This document shows positions 1 to 9,681 of a DNA stretch of 64,000 nt, piece by piece. The stretch lies in the NCBI GenBank assembly GCA_016928055.1, contig JAFGLM010000033.1, positions 34,764 to 98,763 of the forward strand. The letters run 5' to 3'. The position numbers and the translations under genes were made by a program. The notes under the pieces were generated by a model. That model ran no database searches, was not told the DNA's origin, and saw only the letters and a list, made by a program, of their open reading frames with translations. The DNA comes from Gammaproteobacteria bacterium. Lineage in GTDB: Bacteria > Pseudomonadota > Gammaproteobacteria > HTCC5015. How positions within the stretch are numbered: position 1 is the stretch's first letter; every line of letters begins with the position of its first letter.

Positions 1-368
1 TCGTCATTCTTTTTCTCACCGGCAAGAAAGCGGACGTTTTCTGCAACTGTTAATACCCCTTCCTGCAAATCAACACCATCAATCCAGTCTTTCGCAAAAC
101 GGACTTCCTGATCCAGAGCTTTATTCAGATAGTCCGCAATCGGCTGCATAGAAAAACTGGGGTCGTATACACCTTCGGTCGGACGACCAAGGTGGGACGT
201 AACCAGAACTTTGGCACCGGCCTCCAATAAGAATTTCAGTGCTGGTATGCTTGCCAGAATACGCTGATCACTTGCGACAGCGCCGTTTTTGATCGGTACA
301 TTCAGATCCTGCCGGATGAAAACTCGTTTGCCGGCGAGGTCCAAATCAGTCATTTTGATTATCGCCAT
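1..368 (-). CDS. pgk: Phosphoglycerate kinase, N-terminal part (cut by window edge)
   Basis: Cytoplasmic glycolytic enzyme that transfers phosphate between 1,3-bisphosphoglycerate and ADP. About 122 N-terminal residues are visible. They begin [18 protein letters not shown] and contain the substrate-binding RQDLNVP segment (residues 19-25) and SHLGRP (58-63), both typical of the family's N-terminal domain. A GAGGAG Shine-Dalgarno sequence precedes the ATG. The rest of the gene lies left of the window. It is downstream of gap on the same strand, but a terminator-like hairpin lies between them, so it may also have its own promoter. Confidence 0.95.
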   Translation of the reverse strand, partial: MAIIKMTDLDLAGKRVFIRQDLNVPIKNGAVASDQRILASIPALKFLLEAGAKVLVTSHLGRPTEGVYDPSFSMQPIADYLNKALDQEVRFAKDWIDGVDLQEGVLTVAENVRFLAGEKKND

Positions 369-433
369 GGCTTTATTTGCTCCTCGATAGTGTGTGGGAA
401 TTAAAAATTATTAAAATACAGTGTGCAGACGCC

Positions 434-468
434 AAAAAGGCTCTGGCAGCAGAATGCCACCAGAGCCC
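434..468 (-). terminator. Rho-independent terminator after gap
   Basis: An 8-bp GC-rich stem (GGCTCTGG pairing with CCAGAGCC, 439-467, 13-nt loop) is followed on the minus strand by five T residues (434-438). It lies directly after the gap stop codon and before pgk, so it should reduce or stop read-through from gap into pgk. Confidence 0.8.
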
Positions 469-490
469 TGATCAAACACTTACGCTTTTT

Positions 491-1504
491 TTACTTGGCG
501 TTAACCAGTGCAACAGTGGTATCCAACATACGGTTGGAAAAACCCCACTCATTATCGTACCAGGCAAGAATCTTGACCAGCTTGCCATCGATTACACGAG
601 TCTGGGTTGAATCGTAAGAAGTCGAAACGGTGGTATGGTTAAAATCAATCGATACCAACGGTTCGTCAACATAACCCAGCACACCTTTCAACGGACCTTC
701 AGAGGCTTTCTTCAGGATACTGTCGATTTCTTCCTTGGTGGTTTCGCGCTTGGCAATAAACGTCAAGTCAACAACAGATACATTGATGGTCGGCACACGC
801 ATAGCAAAACCGTCCAGCTTGCCCTTCAACTCAGGTAGTACCAGGCCAACCGCTTTGGCCGCGCCGGTACTGGTCGGAATCATGGACATGGTGGCGGAAC
901 GAGCGCGACGCAGATCTTTATGGAATACGTCAGTCAACACCTGATCGTTAGTGTAAGCGTGAATGGTGGTCATCAAACCGCTTTCGATACCAATGGCATC
1001 ATTCAGAGGTTTAACAACAGGCGCCAGACAGTTGGTTGTGCATGAAGCATTGGAAATAACAGTGTCGGACGCTTTCAGAACACCGTGGTTTACACCGTAA
1101 ACAATGGTTGCATCAACATCATTGCCACCCGGCGCAGAAATAATAACTTTCTTGGCACCAGCGGTAATATGCGCGCTGGCTTTTTCTTTACTGTTGAAAA
1201 TCCCGGTGCATTCATGAACAACATCTACACCAAGAGATTTCCATGGCAATTTGCTGGGATCACGTTCTGCAAATACCTTGATCTTGTCACCATTAACAAC
1301 CATGGTATCGCCATCAACTTTAACATCCGCGTTGAATTTACCGTGGACGCTGTCATATTTCGTCAGGTGAGCATTGGTTTCAGCCGGGCCGAGATCGTTA
1401 ATTGCCACAACCTGGATTTCTTTATTACGACCAGACTCATAGATTGAGCGCAAGATGTTACGGCCAATACGCCCGTAACCATTAATTGCGACTTTGATAG
1501 GCAT
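491..1504 (-). CDS. gap: Type I glyceraldehyde-3-phosphate dehydrogenase
   Basis: Oxidises and phosphorylates glyceraldehyde 3-phosphate to 1,3-bisphosphoglycerate with NAD, in the cytoplasm. The 337 residues match the family's usual length. The Rossmann motif NGYGRIGR is at residues 8-15, the catalytic cysteine is C155 in SNASCTTNC, and the general-base histidine is H182 in TIHAYTN. An AGGAG sequence precedes the ATG. It is followed by a terminator and then pgk, the usual gap-pgk glycolytic pairing. NAD preference is inferred from the family and not tested. Confidence 0.96.
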   Translation of the reverse strand: MPIKVAINGYGRIGRNILRSIYESGRNKEIQVVAINDLGPAETNAHLTKYDSVHGKFNADVKVDGDTMVVNGDKIKVFAERDPSKLPWKSLGVDVVHECTGIFNSKEKASAHITAGAKKVIISAPGGNDVDATIVYGVNHGVLKASDTVISNASCTTNCLAPVVKPLNDAIGIESGLMTTIHAYTNDQVLTDVFHKDLRRARSATMSMIPTSTGAAKAVGLVLPELKGKLDGFAMRVPTINVSVVDLTFIAKRETTKEEIDSILKKASEGPLKGVLGYVDEPLVSIDFNHTTVSTSYDSTQTRVIDGKLVKILAWYDNEWGFSNRMLDTTVALVNAK

Positions 1505-2342
1505 TGCATTCTCCTTTGTTGATATTACTCAGTAAGTGTTTCGCTGCAGCGCATTGCTCGATAACCCGAGCCTGCCTGTTGCGCAGCAGCTTAAATACGC
1601 TTGGTTCGTTTCTACGGGTTTCTTGCCAATCAGACCGATCGAATTGAAACGGCCAGTATGTTGGCGACGAGCGATCGTCTCTGAAAAACTGATAGCTGGC
1701 TGGTCCGATCTGCGCGGTCCGCCACTCGCGAACCGCGGAGAGTACCACAGAACTCTGGCAAGAATCACCTTGCAGATTTATCGCCTCAACCGATAAACGC
1801 AATCAGAAATCACCTTTCTAATGCGTTACCCGAAACCACAGACCCAGTACGGCATGGATGCATTATGGAGACAAAAAAGCCCCGCGCATACTCCGTAATA
1901 AACGCAGTGTTAAAGCGGTTTTTCCGTGGAATCACCTAAAAGTACTCAGCGACCGGCCTGATTTATATAACCCCTTTCGTAATGGCATTTATCGCTTGAG
2001 GTCAGCTTTTTTGGTACTAAGAATGCTTCCAGCTAAAAGGGAATCCAGCTTAAAAATATGTCAATTTCACCAGGCATTCAACATCAGCTCCCAACATGCC
2101 TAAAACAAGGCGCCCCAAATAGCCAATCTTCACAACATTTTTAAGGGGAATGTGAAGTAAAACGTAAATAATTTGTTGTTGTAGCTTGATTATTCGGCGA
2201 AACATACTAAATAGAGTGGAGTCCCAGTAAGGGATGATGCGCCGTATGGTAACCGGACAAATATATTGCGTTTCTCCAGCAATTTTCTGATTTGGTGCTA
2301 TACTCTTTCGATTTTGTCCGCCACCCTAACTTTCAGAGTAGT
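1505..2342. other. Long intergenic region between gap and rpoD
   Basis: This 838-bp stretch separates the divergent gap and rpoD genes. It holds no reading frame that I recognise. An 81-codon frame at 1858-2103 has no plausible ribosome site or family resemblance. Features seen are an imperfect inverted repeat (CTTCACA at 2128-2134 with TGTGAAG at 2151-2157) and an extended -10 promoter for rpoD at the right end. The promoter of gap must also lie here but I could not place it with confidence. Confidence 0.6.
2296..2304 (+). promoter_or_regulatory. Extended -10 promoter of rpoD
   Basis: The string TGCTATACT fits the TGnTATAAT extended -10 form. No good -35 hexamer is seen 16-18 bp upstream. 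Transcription would start near 2311, which places the upstream in-frame TTG (2292) outside the message and supports the ATG at 2343 as the start of rpoD. Confidence 0.6.
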
Positions 2343-4199
2343 ATGAACGAAGCAGCAGTTAACCATAGTCAACAATCGCAAATTAAACAACTTATCGCCA
2401 AGGGCAAAGAACAGGGGTTTTTGACTTACTCCGAAGTGAACGACCACCTCCCGGATGAATTAGTTAATACCGATCAGGTTGAAGACATCATCAGCATGAT
2501 TAATGATCTTGGTATCAAGGTCCTTGAAACCGCGCCCGACGCTGACTCCCTGCTACTAACTGACGATGCCGCCACTGACGATGACGCAGCCGAAGAGGCA
2601 GCGGCCGCCCTGGCGATGGTGGATAGCGAATTTGGCCGCACAACGGATCCGGTACGCATGTATATGCGTGAGATGGGCACCGTCGAGCTGCTGACCCGTG
2701 AAGGCGAAATTGAGATTGCCAAACGTATTGAAGACGGTCTGCACCAGGTACTGACCGCCCTTTCAACCTACCCCAATTCTGTTGCCCGAGTGCTGGAGAC
2801 CTATGATCGCTATCTTGAAGGCGAAGCCCGACTCAGCGATTTAATCTCAGGCTTTGCCTTGACCGACGCTGACGAGATCCAGACTCCGGTAACACCGGCC
2901 TCCGCGGCATCCACTGCCGAGGCAGCCAATGACAGCGGTGAGGAAGCTGAGGCTGACGCCGACGACGAAGAAGAGGAAGTTGTTGTTGATACCGGTCCCG
3001 ATCCGGAAGAAGTTGACGCGATTATGAAGCGGCTGAAGAACTTGTTCACCAAATCCACCCGTAAACGGGGGGCTTTGTTTTCGAACAATAATAAAGTACG
3101 CGAGCAAATGTCAGAAACTTTTCTGGAGTTCCGTTATGCACCCGCCTACATCGACGGCTTATCACAAAGCTTGCGTCAGATGGTTGGGCGAATTCGCCGT
3201 GCCGAACGACAGATTATGGCGATTTGTGTCCGTGAATGCGGTATGCCAAGACGTGATTTTATCGATAGTTTCCCCAGCAGAGAAGCCGACCCTACCTGGA
3301 TCAAGGAATTACTGAAATCCGGTAAGTTGAATAAAAACAAACTTCAGGAACACGCGGAAACCATTGAAAGCCAGCAAAACCAGCTCGTCGTCATCGAACA
3401 GGAATCCGGTTTAAAGATCAGCGAAATCAAAGAAATCAATCGCCAGATGTCCATCGGTGAGGCGAAAGCCCGTCGTGCGAAGAAAGAAATGGTTGAAGCC
3501 AACCTGCGTCTGGTTATTTCTATCGCCAAAAAATACACCAATCGCGGCCTCCAGTTTCTCGATCTGATCCAGGAAGGCAATATCGGCTTAATGAAAGCGG
3601 TTGATAAATTTGAATACCGCCGTGGATACAAATTCTCAACCTATGCGACATGGTGGATTCGCCAGGCGATTACGCGTTCGATTGCTGATCAGGCGCGTAC
3701 CATCCGTATTCCGGTGCACATGATTGAAACGATTAATAAGCTTAATCGTATTTCGCGCCAGGTGCTGCAGGAAATGGGTCGGGACGCAACGCCTGAAGAG
3801 CTGGCCGAACGCATGGAAATGCCCGAAGACAAGATCCGCAAAGTGCTTAAAATCGCCAAAGAACCGATCTCCATGGAAACACCCATCGGAGATGATGAAG
3901 ATTCGCACCTGGGCGATTTTATCGAAGACGGTAATGTATTATCTCCCATCGAAACCGCCCTAAATGAGGGGTTGTCAGAAGTCACTCGCGAAGTACTGGC
4001 CGGCCTGACGCCGAGAGAAGCCAAGGTACTCCGTATGCGGTTTGGCATTAATATGAATACCGACCACACGCTGGAAGAAGTCGGCAAGCAGTTCGACGTC
4101 ACCCGCGAACGCATTCGCCAAATCGAAGCCAAGGCCTTGCGCAAACTACGGCATCCATCGCGCTCTGATCGCCTTCGCAGCTTTCTTGATCAGGAATAG
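2343..4199 (+). CDS. rpoD: RNA polymerase primary sigma factor RpoD (sigma-70)
   Basis: Directs core RNA polymerase to housekeeping promoters. It has 618 residues from ATG 2343, close to the E. coli length. Region 1.1 starts [21 protein letters not shown] as in other RpoD proteins. It is followed by an acidic stretch inside the non-conserved region, then region 2 ([32 protein letters not shown]), region 3, and region 4 with [20 protein letters not shown]. The longer frame from TTG 2292 overlaps its own promoter and is not used. The usual upstream partners rpsU and dnaG are absent, so the classical macromolecular-synthesis operon is broken here. A CAT tRNA follows. Confidence 0.97.
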   Translation: MNEAAVNHSQQSQIKQLIAKGKEQGFLTYSEVNDHLPDELVNTDQVEDIISMINDLGIKVLETAPDADSLLLTDDAATDDDAAEEAAAALAMVDSEFGRTTDPVRMYMREMGTVELLTREGEIEIAKRIEDGLHQVLTALSTYPNSVARVLETYDRYLEGEARLSDLISGFALTDADEIQTPVTPASAASTAEAANDSGEEAEADADDEEEEVVVDTGPDPEEVDAIMKRLKNLFTKSTRKRGALFSNNNKVREQMSETFLEFRYAPAYIDGLSQSLRQMVGRIRRAERQIMAICVRECGMPRRDFIDSFPSREADPTWIKELLKSGKLNKNKLQEHAETIESQQNQLVVIEQESGLKISEIKEINRQMSIGEAKARRAKKEMVEANLRLVISIAKKYTNRGLQFLDLIQEGNIGLMKAVDKFEYRRGYKFSTYATWWIRQAITRSIADQARTIRIPVHMIETINKLNRISRQVLQEMGRDATPEELAERMEMPEDKIRKVLKIAKEPISMETPIGDDEDSHLGDFIEDGNVLSPIETALNEGLSEVTREVLAGLTPREAKVLRMRFGINMNTDHTLEEVGKQFDVTRERIRQIEAKALRKLRHPSRSDRLRSFLDQE

Positions 4200-4211
4200 T
4201 TCGGTATCCTT

Positions 4212-4236
4212 ACGACCCGCCTGGAAAAGCGGGCGT
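4212..4236 (+). terminator. Hairpin after rpoD, possible terminator
   Basis: CCCGC pairs with GCGGG, extended by ACG with CGT across one bulged base, just downstream of the rpoD stop. The following sequence has only a short T run, so this is a weak or factor-assisted terminator at best. Confidence 0.45.
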
Positions 4237-4374
4237 ATTTCGGAGTTAGGAGTGATAGCTTTATTAGTGTGATGAAACTTTATTCCTTACGCTAATAACT
4301 TGCAGATAGAAAGGACCAAAGCCGGTAATATGCCGGATTCGTCCGGCAAGACTATCTCACACATCCCTGTGTTC

Positions 4375-4451
4375 GGGCCTGTAGCTCAGCTGGTTAGAGC
4401 CGTGGACTCATAATCCATTGGTCGTAGGTTCAAGTCCTACCGGGCCCACCA
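4375..4451 (+). tRNA. tRNA with CAT anticodon, probably tRNA-Ile2 (lysidine type)
   Basis: A complete 77-nt cloverleaf is visible. The acceptor stem GGGCCTG pairs with CGGGCCC, the D arm is GCTC/GAGC, the anticodon loop CTCATAA sits on stem GTGGA/TCCAT, the T arm is GTAGG/CCTAC, and CCA is encoded. CAT is shared by initiator Met, elongator Met and Ile2. The acceptor begins with a normal G-C pair, which excludes the initiator. The E. coli Ile2 gene ileX also lies close downstream of rpoD, and the variable and T-arm sequence resembles it. Ile2 is therefore favoured over elongator Met, but this is an inference. Confidence 0.9.
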
Positions 4452-4586
4452 TTTCAAGTGTTGTTTCAAAATCCCTTCTGCGCTCGCGTCCTAATCTAGA
4501 CTGAGTAAATATTCCCCTATATCCGCCGATAATCAGTTGATACCCCCCTGGGTGTCCGTTGGCGTATTGGACCGATTATCAGGAAA

Positions 4587-6062
4587 ATGAGCAAAAATAA
4601 TTCGGAACTCACTGAGCTTAAACAGCTAAACCTGGATCTGGCTCTGCGCCTGGAGCGTTATGAGCAGCAGTTGCGGCGTATGAAGCTGATCAATGAGATT
4701 GCCGAAGCCGCTAATAGCACCAGTGACCCTCATCAAGCGGTACGCCATACGCTGGAACAAATATGCCAGAGTGCCAATTGGCCATTGGCACACGCATATT
4801 TCGCCAAGACCAGTGACAACCAAACCGAGCTGATTTCCTCTCGCATTTGGTACATTACTGAAAGCGGTAATTTTGATGAATTTATTGTTGTTTCGGAAGC
4901 GGCACGCTTTAAGCCCGGACAAGGCCTGCCTGGCATTGTATTACGCGACCGCGAGGCACTTTGGGCTAATGCTATTCGTAGTGATGCAAAACGATTTGCG
5001 CTGGGTCGTAAAATCGGCATCCAAAGTGCATTTGCTTTCCCGGTTATGATGGGTGATAGCGTCGCAGCAGTACTTGAGTTCTTTTCCGGTCTGAATCTGG
5101 CGCCCGATGAGATTTTGCTGGATATCGTTGCACAATTGGGCATGTTGCTTGGACGGGTATTTGAGCGCGCGCATGCCGCTGAAGAAAGAGCTGCTTTGAA
5201 CGCGCAACTTATAAAAGCCTCAAGGCGTGCCGGTATGGCAGAAATTGCCGCCGGCGTATTGCATGATGTCGGTAACGTACTTAATAGCATCACCGTTTCA
5301 TCAAATTTGATGAGTGAATACAGCGAAAAGACCAGTATCAAACGGGTTAGCAAATTGGCCGGCTTGCTGCGTGATAACCAGGCCAATCTTGAGGAATTTC
5401 TTACAACAGAAAAGAACGGGCTTAACGTTATCAACTATACTGAACAACTGGGACAGCAATTACGTGAAGAACAAAAAATGCTTAACAATGAACTTAAATC
5501 ACTACTAAAAAATGTTGCTCACGTAAAAAATATTATTCAGCGGCAGCAGAACTATGCCGTACCAAGCTCCATAAAAGAATACGTGCGCCTGGATGATCTT
5601 ATCGATGACGCCTTGAAAATAAATAATTTACAGAGCCACAGTTATGGTATTTCGATTTATAAAAATTTAGCTGAAATACCACCCTTGTATGTTGATAAAC
5701 ATAATTTGATTCAAATTCTGAACAACCTTATTTGTAATGCCAAGCAAGCTCTGGAAGGACAGACCGCCAAACCTTACATAAAAGTAATTTCAACCCTCAA
5801 TCAGGACGATGGAACCGTTTCAGTCTCGGTAGTCGACAATGGTTGTGGTATCACCACAGAAAATAAAAGCAAAATTTTTCAATTCGGGTTTACCACCAAA
5901 GCAAGCGGCCATGGCTTTGGTTTGCATACCAGTGCCAATACAGCACAAGCTATGGGTGGCAAGCTATCATTTACAAGTGAAGGATATGGACTGGGTACAA
6001 CTTTCACTTTGGTCTTGCCAATTAAAACAGATCACTCGACAGAAGGAGAGGCTGCCGCATGA
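4587..6062 (+). CDS. GAF-domain sensor histidine kinase
   Basis: Cytoplasmic two-component sensor of 491 residues with no membrane segment. An N-terminal coiled coil (about 1-40) leads into a GAF-like domain (about 45-200). The dimerisation segment MAEIAAGVLHDVGNVLNS carries the probable phospho-acceptor H226 in an unusual HDVGN context. A long coiled linker follows, then an ATPase domain with an N box (NNLICNAKQAL), DNGCG around D417, GHGFGLH, and a final GLGTT. It overlaps the response regulator by 4 bp (ATGA), so the two are co-translated partners. The ligand of the GAF domain is unknown. It starts 135 bp after the tRNA. Confidence 0.88.
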   Translation: MSKNNSELTELKQLNLDLALRLERYEQQLRRMKLINEIAEAANSTSDPHQAVRHTLEQICQSANWPLAHAYFAKTSDNQTELISSRIWYITESGNFDEFIVVSEAARFKPGQGLPGIVLRDREALWANAIRSDAKRFALGRKIGIQSAFAFPVMMGDSVAAVLEFFSGLNLAPDEILLDIVAQLGMLLGRVFERAHAAEERAALNAQLIKASRRAGMAEIAAGVLHDVGNVLNSITVSSNLMSEYSEKTSIKRVSKLAGLLRDNQANLEEFLTTEKNGLNVINYTEQLGQQLREEQKMLNNELKSLLKNVAHVKNIIQRQQNYAVPSSIKEYVRLDDLIDDALKINNLQSHSYGISIYKNLAEIPPLYVDKHNLIQILNNLICNAKQALEGQTAKPYIKVISTLNQDDGTVSVSVVDNGCGITTENKSKIFQFGFTTKASGHGFGLHTSANTAQAMGGKLSFTSEGYGLGTTFTLVLPIKTDHSTEGEAAA

Positions 6063-6907
6063 GTACTCATATTGAACCTGGACATTATCGCCTGTTGGTG
6101 GTTGACGATAACAGGGCGATTCATGAGGATTTCCGAAAAATCCTGACTCCCGATTTAGAGCTCAAACAATTAAATGAAATCGAGGCGGATTTGTTCGGAA
6201 AAACCATCGAAGTATCACCACTCCAGGATTTTGACATTGATTCAGCTTTCCAGGGAGAGGAAGGTCTAAGTTGTGTTCAAAACGCATTGAATGAGGGCCG
6301 TCCATACTCCCTCGCCTTTATCGATATGCGTATGCCACCAGGCTGGAATGGGATTGAAACAATTGAGCATATCTGGGAAGTTGACCCGCAACTTCAAATT
6401 GTTATTTGTTCAGCTTACTCTGATCATTCCTGGGCAGAAATCTCGCAGCGCCTTGGACACAACGACCGTTTACTTATTTTAAAAAAGCCATTTGATAATG
6501 TTGAAATCCTGCAAATGGCTTACGCTATGAGCAATAAATGCGAATTAGCCAGAAAACAAATTCTGTGGCAGCAAAGCAATCTTGCCAGCAAAACGGGTAA
6601 ACTGGATAGCGACGACAGTAAGTTACTGGCGCCGATAGAAGATATCCGTGAGAGTGTCAAAATACTGCAAACGACATTCGAAAAATTCAACACCCAGTTT
6701 AATCAACTTCGTACTGCGTTAACCGATCAATCGTCGCTCAATTCAGATCAAACCATTAGAGAATTGTTGAAGACCACAGACTTTCCTGAATTTGGGCAGA
6801 GTATCCCAGATGTTTTTCAACGCCTGCATTTGGCGCTGAAAAAAGTGAAGACGGGATCCGATACCACAGCTGCGAAAGATGACAACCCAAACAAACCGGT
6901 GCATTAA
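6059..6907 (+). CDS. Response regulator with an N-terminal receiver and an unassigned C-terminal region
   Basis: The receiver domain has the acidic pair in LLVVDDN (16-17), a phospho-acceptor D89 in FIDMRMPPGWNG, and the conserved lysine in LKKPFDN (about 142-143). It is enlarged by an insertion before the phosphorylation site. The last ~130 residues are polar, probably helical, and match no DNA-binding or enzymatic output domain I know. The protein may therefore act through protein contacts. The start codon overlaps the kinase stop and is preceded by AGAAGGAGAGG. The partner kinase is the gene just upstream. Confidence 0.85.
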   Translation: MSTHIEPGHYRLLVVDDNRAIHEDFRKILTPDLELKQLNEIEADLFGKTIEVSPLQDFDIDSAFQGEEGLSCVQNALNEGRPYSLAFIDMRMPPGWNGIETIEHIWEVDPQLQIVICSAYSDHSWAEISQRLGHNDRLLILKKPFDNVEILQMAYAMSNKCELARKQILWQQSNLASKTGKLDSDDSKLLAPIEDIRESVKILQTTFEKFNTQFNQLRTALTDQSSLNSDQTIRELLKTTDFPEFGQSIPDVFQRLHLALKKVKTGSDTTAAKDDNPNKPVH

Positions 6908-6918
6908 TTAGTAATTCC

Positions 6919-6950
6919 AAAAAAAGGCCCCACTTTGTTTTGGTGGGGCC
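6919..6950 (-). terminator. Terminator between the response regulator and gpmA, minus orientation
   Basis: An 8-bp stem GGCCCCAC/GTGGGGCC (6926-6950, 9-nt loop) has seven A residues on its left side, which read as T7 on the minus strand. It is thus a canonical terminator for minus-strand transcription from gpmA, about 186 nt beyond that stop codon. It may also slow plus-strand transcription leaving the two-component operon. A run of nine G residues lies close by, at about 6975-6983. Confidence 0.7.
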
Positions 6951-7135
6951 GGCGTCAAAAATAAATTTCGACAAGGGGGGGGGTAACTAAGCCAAACAAC
7001 TAATGCACCATCACTGCTCACGTGTTTTCTATCACTTCTACCGAACGAAACATCTCGGTAATCACTGAGGAACATAATCCTAAAAGGTGCTGCTTCGGAC
7101 TGTTAATCAGTTCACATAATGGCAATTAGCGCTGT

Positions 7136-7888
7136 TTACTTGGCCTTACCCTGATTCGCCACTGCAGCCATCAATTTGGCCACCTCTTCAGGATCACCCA
7201 GATATTTTTTACTGACAGGACGCAGGTTTTCATCCAACTCGTAAACCAACGGCAACCCCGTTGGGATATTCAGTTTCAGAATCGCTTCGTCACTCATATC
7301 ATCAAGATACTTAACCAGAGCTCGTAAACTGTTGCCGTGTGCAGCAACTAAAACACGTTGTCCACTACGAATCGCCGGGACAATGGCATCGTGCCAATAA
7401 GGCAAGGCGCGTTCAATGGTATCTTTCAAGCTTTCAGCGCGCGGCAGTACCAGCTTATCGAGCATCGCATAGCGCGGATCAAAACCGGGAAACCGTTCGT
7501 CGTTCAAATCCAGCAAAGGAGGCGGAGTATCAAAACTACGGCGCCAGATCAGCACCTGCTCTTCGCCATGTTTGGCGGCTGTTTCCGCTTTGTTTAAACC
7601 CTGTAATCCACCGTAATGACGCTCATTTAGGCGCCAGCTGCGGAATACCGGAATATACACTTGATCCATTTCATCCAGCACATTCCACAGGGTGTGTATC
7701 GCGCGTTTTAATACTGAAGTAAAAGCCACATCAAAGACATAGCCTTCCTGTTTTAATCTTTGCCCGGCGGCCTTCGCTTCCGCCAAGCCTTTTTCACTAA
7801 GATCGACATCGTGCCATCCTGTGAAACGGTTTTCCTTGTTCCACTGGCTTTCACCATGACGAATGAGCACTAATTTATACTTTGACAT
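7136..7888 (-). CDS. gpmA: 2,3-bisphosphoglycerate-dependent phosphoglycerate mutase
   Basis: Interconverts 3- and 2-phosphoglycerate in glycolysis through a phosphohistidine. With the start at ATG 7888 the product has 250 residues, exactly the E. coli length. It begins [20 protein letters not shown], where H11 of RHGES is the phosphorylated histidine, and the second histidine is in AAHGNSLRA. The frame is open further upstream, but that extension overlaps tatC and has no homology. AAGGA at 8 nt spacing supports the chosen start. It lies downstream of tatC on the same strand with a 68-bp gap. Confidence 0.95.
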   Translation of the reverse strand: MSKYKLVLIRHGESQWNKENRFTGWHDVDLSEKGLAEAKAAGQRLKQEGYVFDVAFTSVLKRAIHTLWNVLDEMDQVYIPVFRSWRLNERHYGGLQGLNKAETAAKHGEEQVLIWRRSFDTPPPLLDLNDERFPGFDPRYAMLDKLVLPRAESLKDTIERALPYWHDAIVPAIRSGQRVLVAAHGNSLRALVKYLDDMSDEAILKLNIPTGLPLVYELDENLRPVSKKYLGDPEEVAKLMAAVANQGKAK

Positions 7889-7956
7889 ATATACAATCCT
7901 TCTCCGGAATTCGCGGCTAGTTTTACTATTACCAGGGATTAAATTGAATAGGTATT

Positions 7957-8724
7957 TTAACTGGCGGACTCGGTATTGACGTCGTTGCCGCGCCTGCGCA
8001 GCATGAACCGCGATGCAATAATACCGGACTCGTACAAAATCCACATCGGCACTGCCAGCAATATCTGCGACACGACATCAGGTGGCGTTAACAGCATACC
8101 AATAATAAATGCCGCGACGATAATATAGGGTCGCTTGCCGGCCAGAGCCGCCGGCGTCGTCACGCCTATTGCCACCAGCAATACAATGGCCACCGGTATT
8201 TCAAAAGCCACCCCAAATGCCAGAAATAACGCCATTGCGAAATCCAGGTAACGCGCGATATCGGGCATTACAGTTATGCCTGCCGGAGCTGTACTGATAA
8301 TAAATGCAAATACCAACGGGAATACAACCAGATAGGCAAACGTTACGCCAAGATAAAACAGCACGGTGCTGGATACCATCAATGGCGCAACCATTTTTTT
8401 CTCGCGCTGATACAATCCCGGTGCCACAAAGGCCCATATATGATAAAGCGTAAAAGGCACCGTAATAAATATAGCCAGCAGCGCAACAAACTTAAATGGA
8501 ATTAAAAATGGAGTGACGATATCCACCGCAATCATGGTGGCACCTTCCGGCAGCTGCTGTGTTAACGGAAGCGCCAGCAGGCTATATAACTTATTAGCAA
8601 ACGGCAGTAATAATAATAGAACCGGTATGATTCCGGCGGCAATGTATAAAAGACGATTGCGCAATTCAATCAGATGCGAAACAAATCCACCGTCCGCGGC
8701 GTCAATGGGTTGACTATTTTTCAT
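7957..8724 (-). CDS. tatC: Sec-independent protein translocase subunit TatC
   Basis: Inner-membrane receptor for twin-arginine signal peptides. It is 255 residues with six predicted membrane segments. The N-terminal cytosolic motif [12 protein letters not shown] is typical, and later the FxxPFxLY-like stretch ([19 protein letters not shown]) and [15 protein letters not shown] segment of the family are present. The start overlaps the tatB end by 11 bp, so the two are translationally coupled in a tatABC operon that follows the his genes. Confidence 0.96.
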   Translation of the reverse strand: MKNSQPIDAADGGFVSHLIELRNRLLYIAAGIIPVLLLLLPFANKLYSLLALPLTQQLPEGATMIAVDIVTPFLIPFKFVALLAIFITVPFTLYHIWAFVAPGLYQREKKMVAPLMVSSTVLFYLGVTFAYLVVFPLVFAFIISTAPAGITVMPDIARYLDFAMALFLAFGVAFEIPVAIVLLVAIGVTTPAALAGKRPYIIVAAFIIGMLLTPPDVVSQILLAVPMWILYESGIIASRFMLRRRGNDVNTESAS

Positions 8725-9052
8725 TTTGCTTGTCTTTCGACGCGGATTTTTTGGGTGCGGCTTCTATTGGACCAGGAATATTTTCATCAAATTCTTTTTT
8801 TATTTGTTCTGCGGCGGATTTAACCGTTTCGGCGACATTTTCAAGTTCGTCTTTTTGTTCTTTGAATGTCTGTTGAATTTCGTAATTGTGTAATTCCCTT
8901 TCCAACTCAAAACGCGCATTGCGAATAAACCTCTGCAATTTACCGAACCATTTCCCCGCCACATAGGCAACCTTTGGTAATCGCTCCGGACCAATGACTA
9001 CCAGCGCGACCAACGCAATCAGACACAACTCCCAAAAGCCGATATCAAACAT
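8714..9052 (-). CDS. tatB: Sec-independent protein translocase subunit TatB
   Basis: Partner of TatC in signal-peptide recognition. It is 112 residues: one N-terminal membrane helix (FDIGFWELCLIALVALVVIG) followed by the conserved GPERLP hinge, an amphipathic helix, and a charged, lysine-rich tail. The glutamate in the membrane helix and the GPERLP hinge mark it as TatB and separate it from TatA. It sits between tatA and tatC. Confidence 0.95.
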   Translation of the reverse strand: MFDIGFWELCLIALVALVVIGPERLPKVAYVAGKWFGKLQRFIRNARFELERELHNYEIQQTFKEQKDELENVAETVKSAAEQIKKEFDENIPGPIEAAPKKSASKDKQNEK

Positions 9053-9077
9053 CTAATGATTGTCACCGAAGATCGTA

Positions 9078-9284
9078 TTAATCATCTTCTTTACGCGACT
9101 GACCTTCTATTGTTTTAGTCTGCTCGTCATCGTTGGAGTCGTCATCTTCCTGGCTGGCCTTGCGAAAATTTCGAATTGCACCGCCTAAATCTGCACCGAT
9201 ATTTCGAAGTTTCTTGGTGCCGAACAACAAGACGACAATCAACAATATGATTAACAATTGGAAAACACTAATACCGCTAAGCAT
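9078..9284 (-). CDS. tatA: Sec-independent protein translocase subunit TatA
   Basis: Pore-forming or membrane-weakening subunit of the Tat system. It is 68 residues: a short N-terminal membrane helix ([16 protein letters not shown]), the FGTKKL hinge, an amphipathic helix with [12 protein letters not shown], and an acidic tail. It is the first gene of tatABC, 26 bp after hisE, and is probably expressed with the his genes. Confidence 0.95.
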   Translation of the reverse strand: MLSGISVFQLLIILLIVVLLFGTKKLRNIGADLGGAIRNFRKASQEDDDSNDDEQTKTIEGQSRKEDD

Positions 9285-9310
9285 AACCGGTCTCCTGTTT
9301 TTAAAATGGC

Positions 9311-9649
9311 TTAATCCGTTTTTCGGGAATTTTTTTCGATAATACCGGAAGTACCAAAACGACGTTGTAATTCTTCCAGTATCGCTGCCGGGGCAATATC
9401 AAGCTGCGATAGCATAACCATTAAGTGGAACCATAAATCAGCCGTTTCATAAATCACCTGATCCCGTTCGCCGGATTTGGCAGCCAGAATGGTTTCAACC
9501 GCTTCTTCGCCGACCTTTTTTAAAATGGCATCCTGACCCCTGGCAAATAAACTTGCTGTATAGGAGCCGGCTGGATCAGCACGCTTGCGCTCATCAAGAA
9601 CTTTTGCGATGCGGGACAGGATGTTTTGGGGATCAGTTGCTTCGGCCAT
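9311..9649 (-). CDS. hisE: Phosphoribosyl-ATP pyrophosphatase
   Basis: Second step of histidine synthesis: hydrolyses phosphoribosyl-ATP to phosphoribosyl-AMP. It is a stand-alone protein of 112 residues. The MazG-like helical motifs [14 protein letters not shown] and [13 protein letters not shown] carry the metal-binding acidic residues. It lies between hisF and tatA, as in many proteobacteria. The next pathway enzyme, HisI, which usually sits between hisF and hisE, is absent here. Confidence 0.94.
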   Translation of the reverse strand: MAEATDPQNILSRIAKVLDERKRADPAGSYTASLFARGQDAILKKVGEEAVETILAAKSGERDQVIYETADLWFHLMVMLSQLDIAPAAILEELQRRFGTSGIIEKNSRKTD

Positions 9650-9681
9650 GCGCTGTCTCCACTAGTGAGTACGCGATTCTA

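Noticed and set aside
1482..1802. 106-codon minus-strand frame overlapping the gap start
   Set aside because: It runs into the gap start region in another frame and has no resemblance to known proteins.
1858..2103. 81-codon frame in the gap-rpoD gap
   Set aside because: No recognisable domain, no ribosome site, low-complexity mix of residues; treated as chance.
7889..8044. N-terminal extension of the gpmA frame
   Set aside because: It overlaps tatC and has no homology; the ATG at 7888 with AAGGA gives the exact family length.
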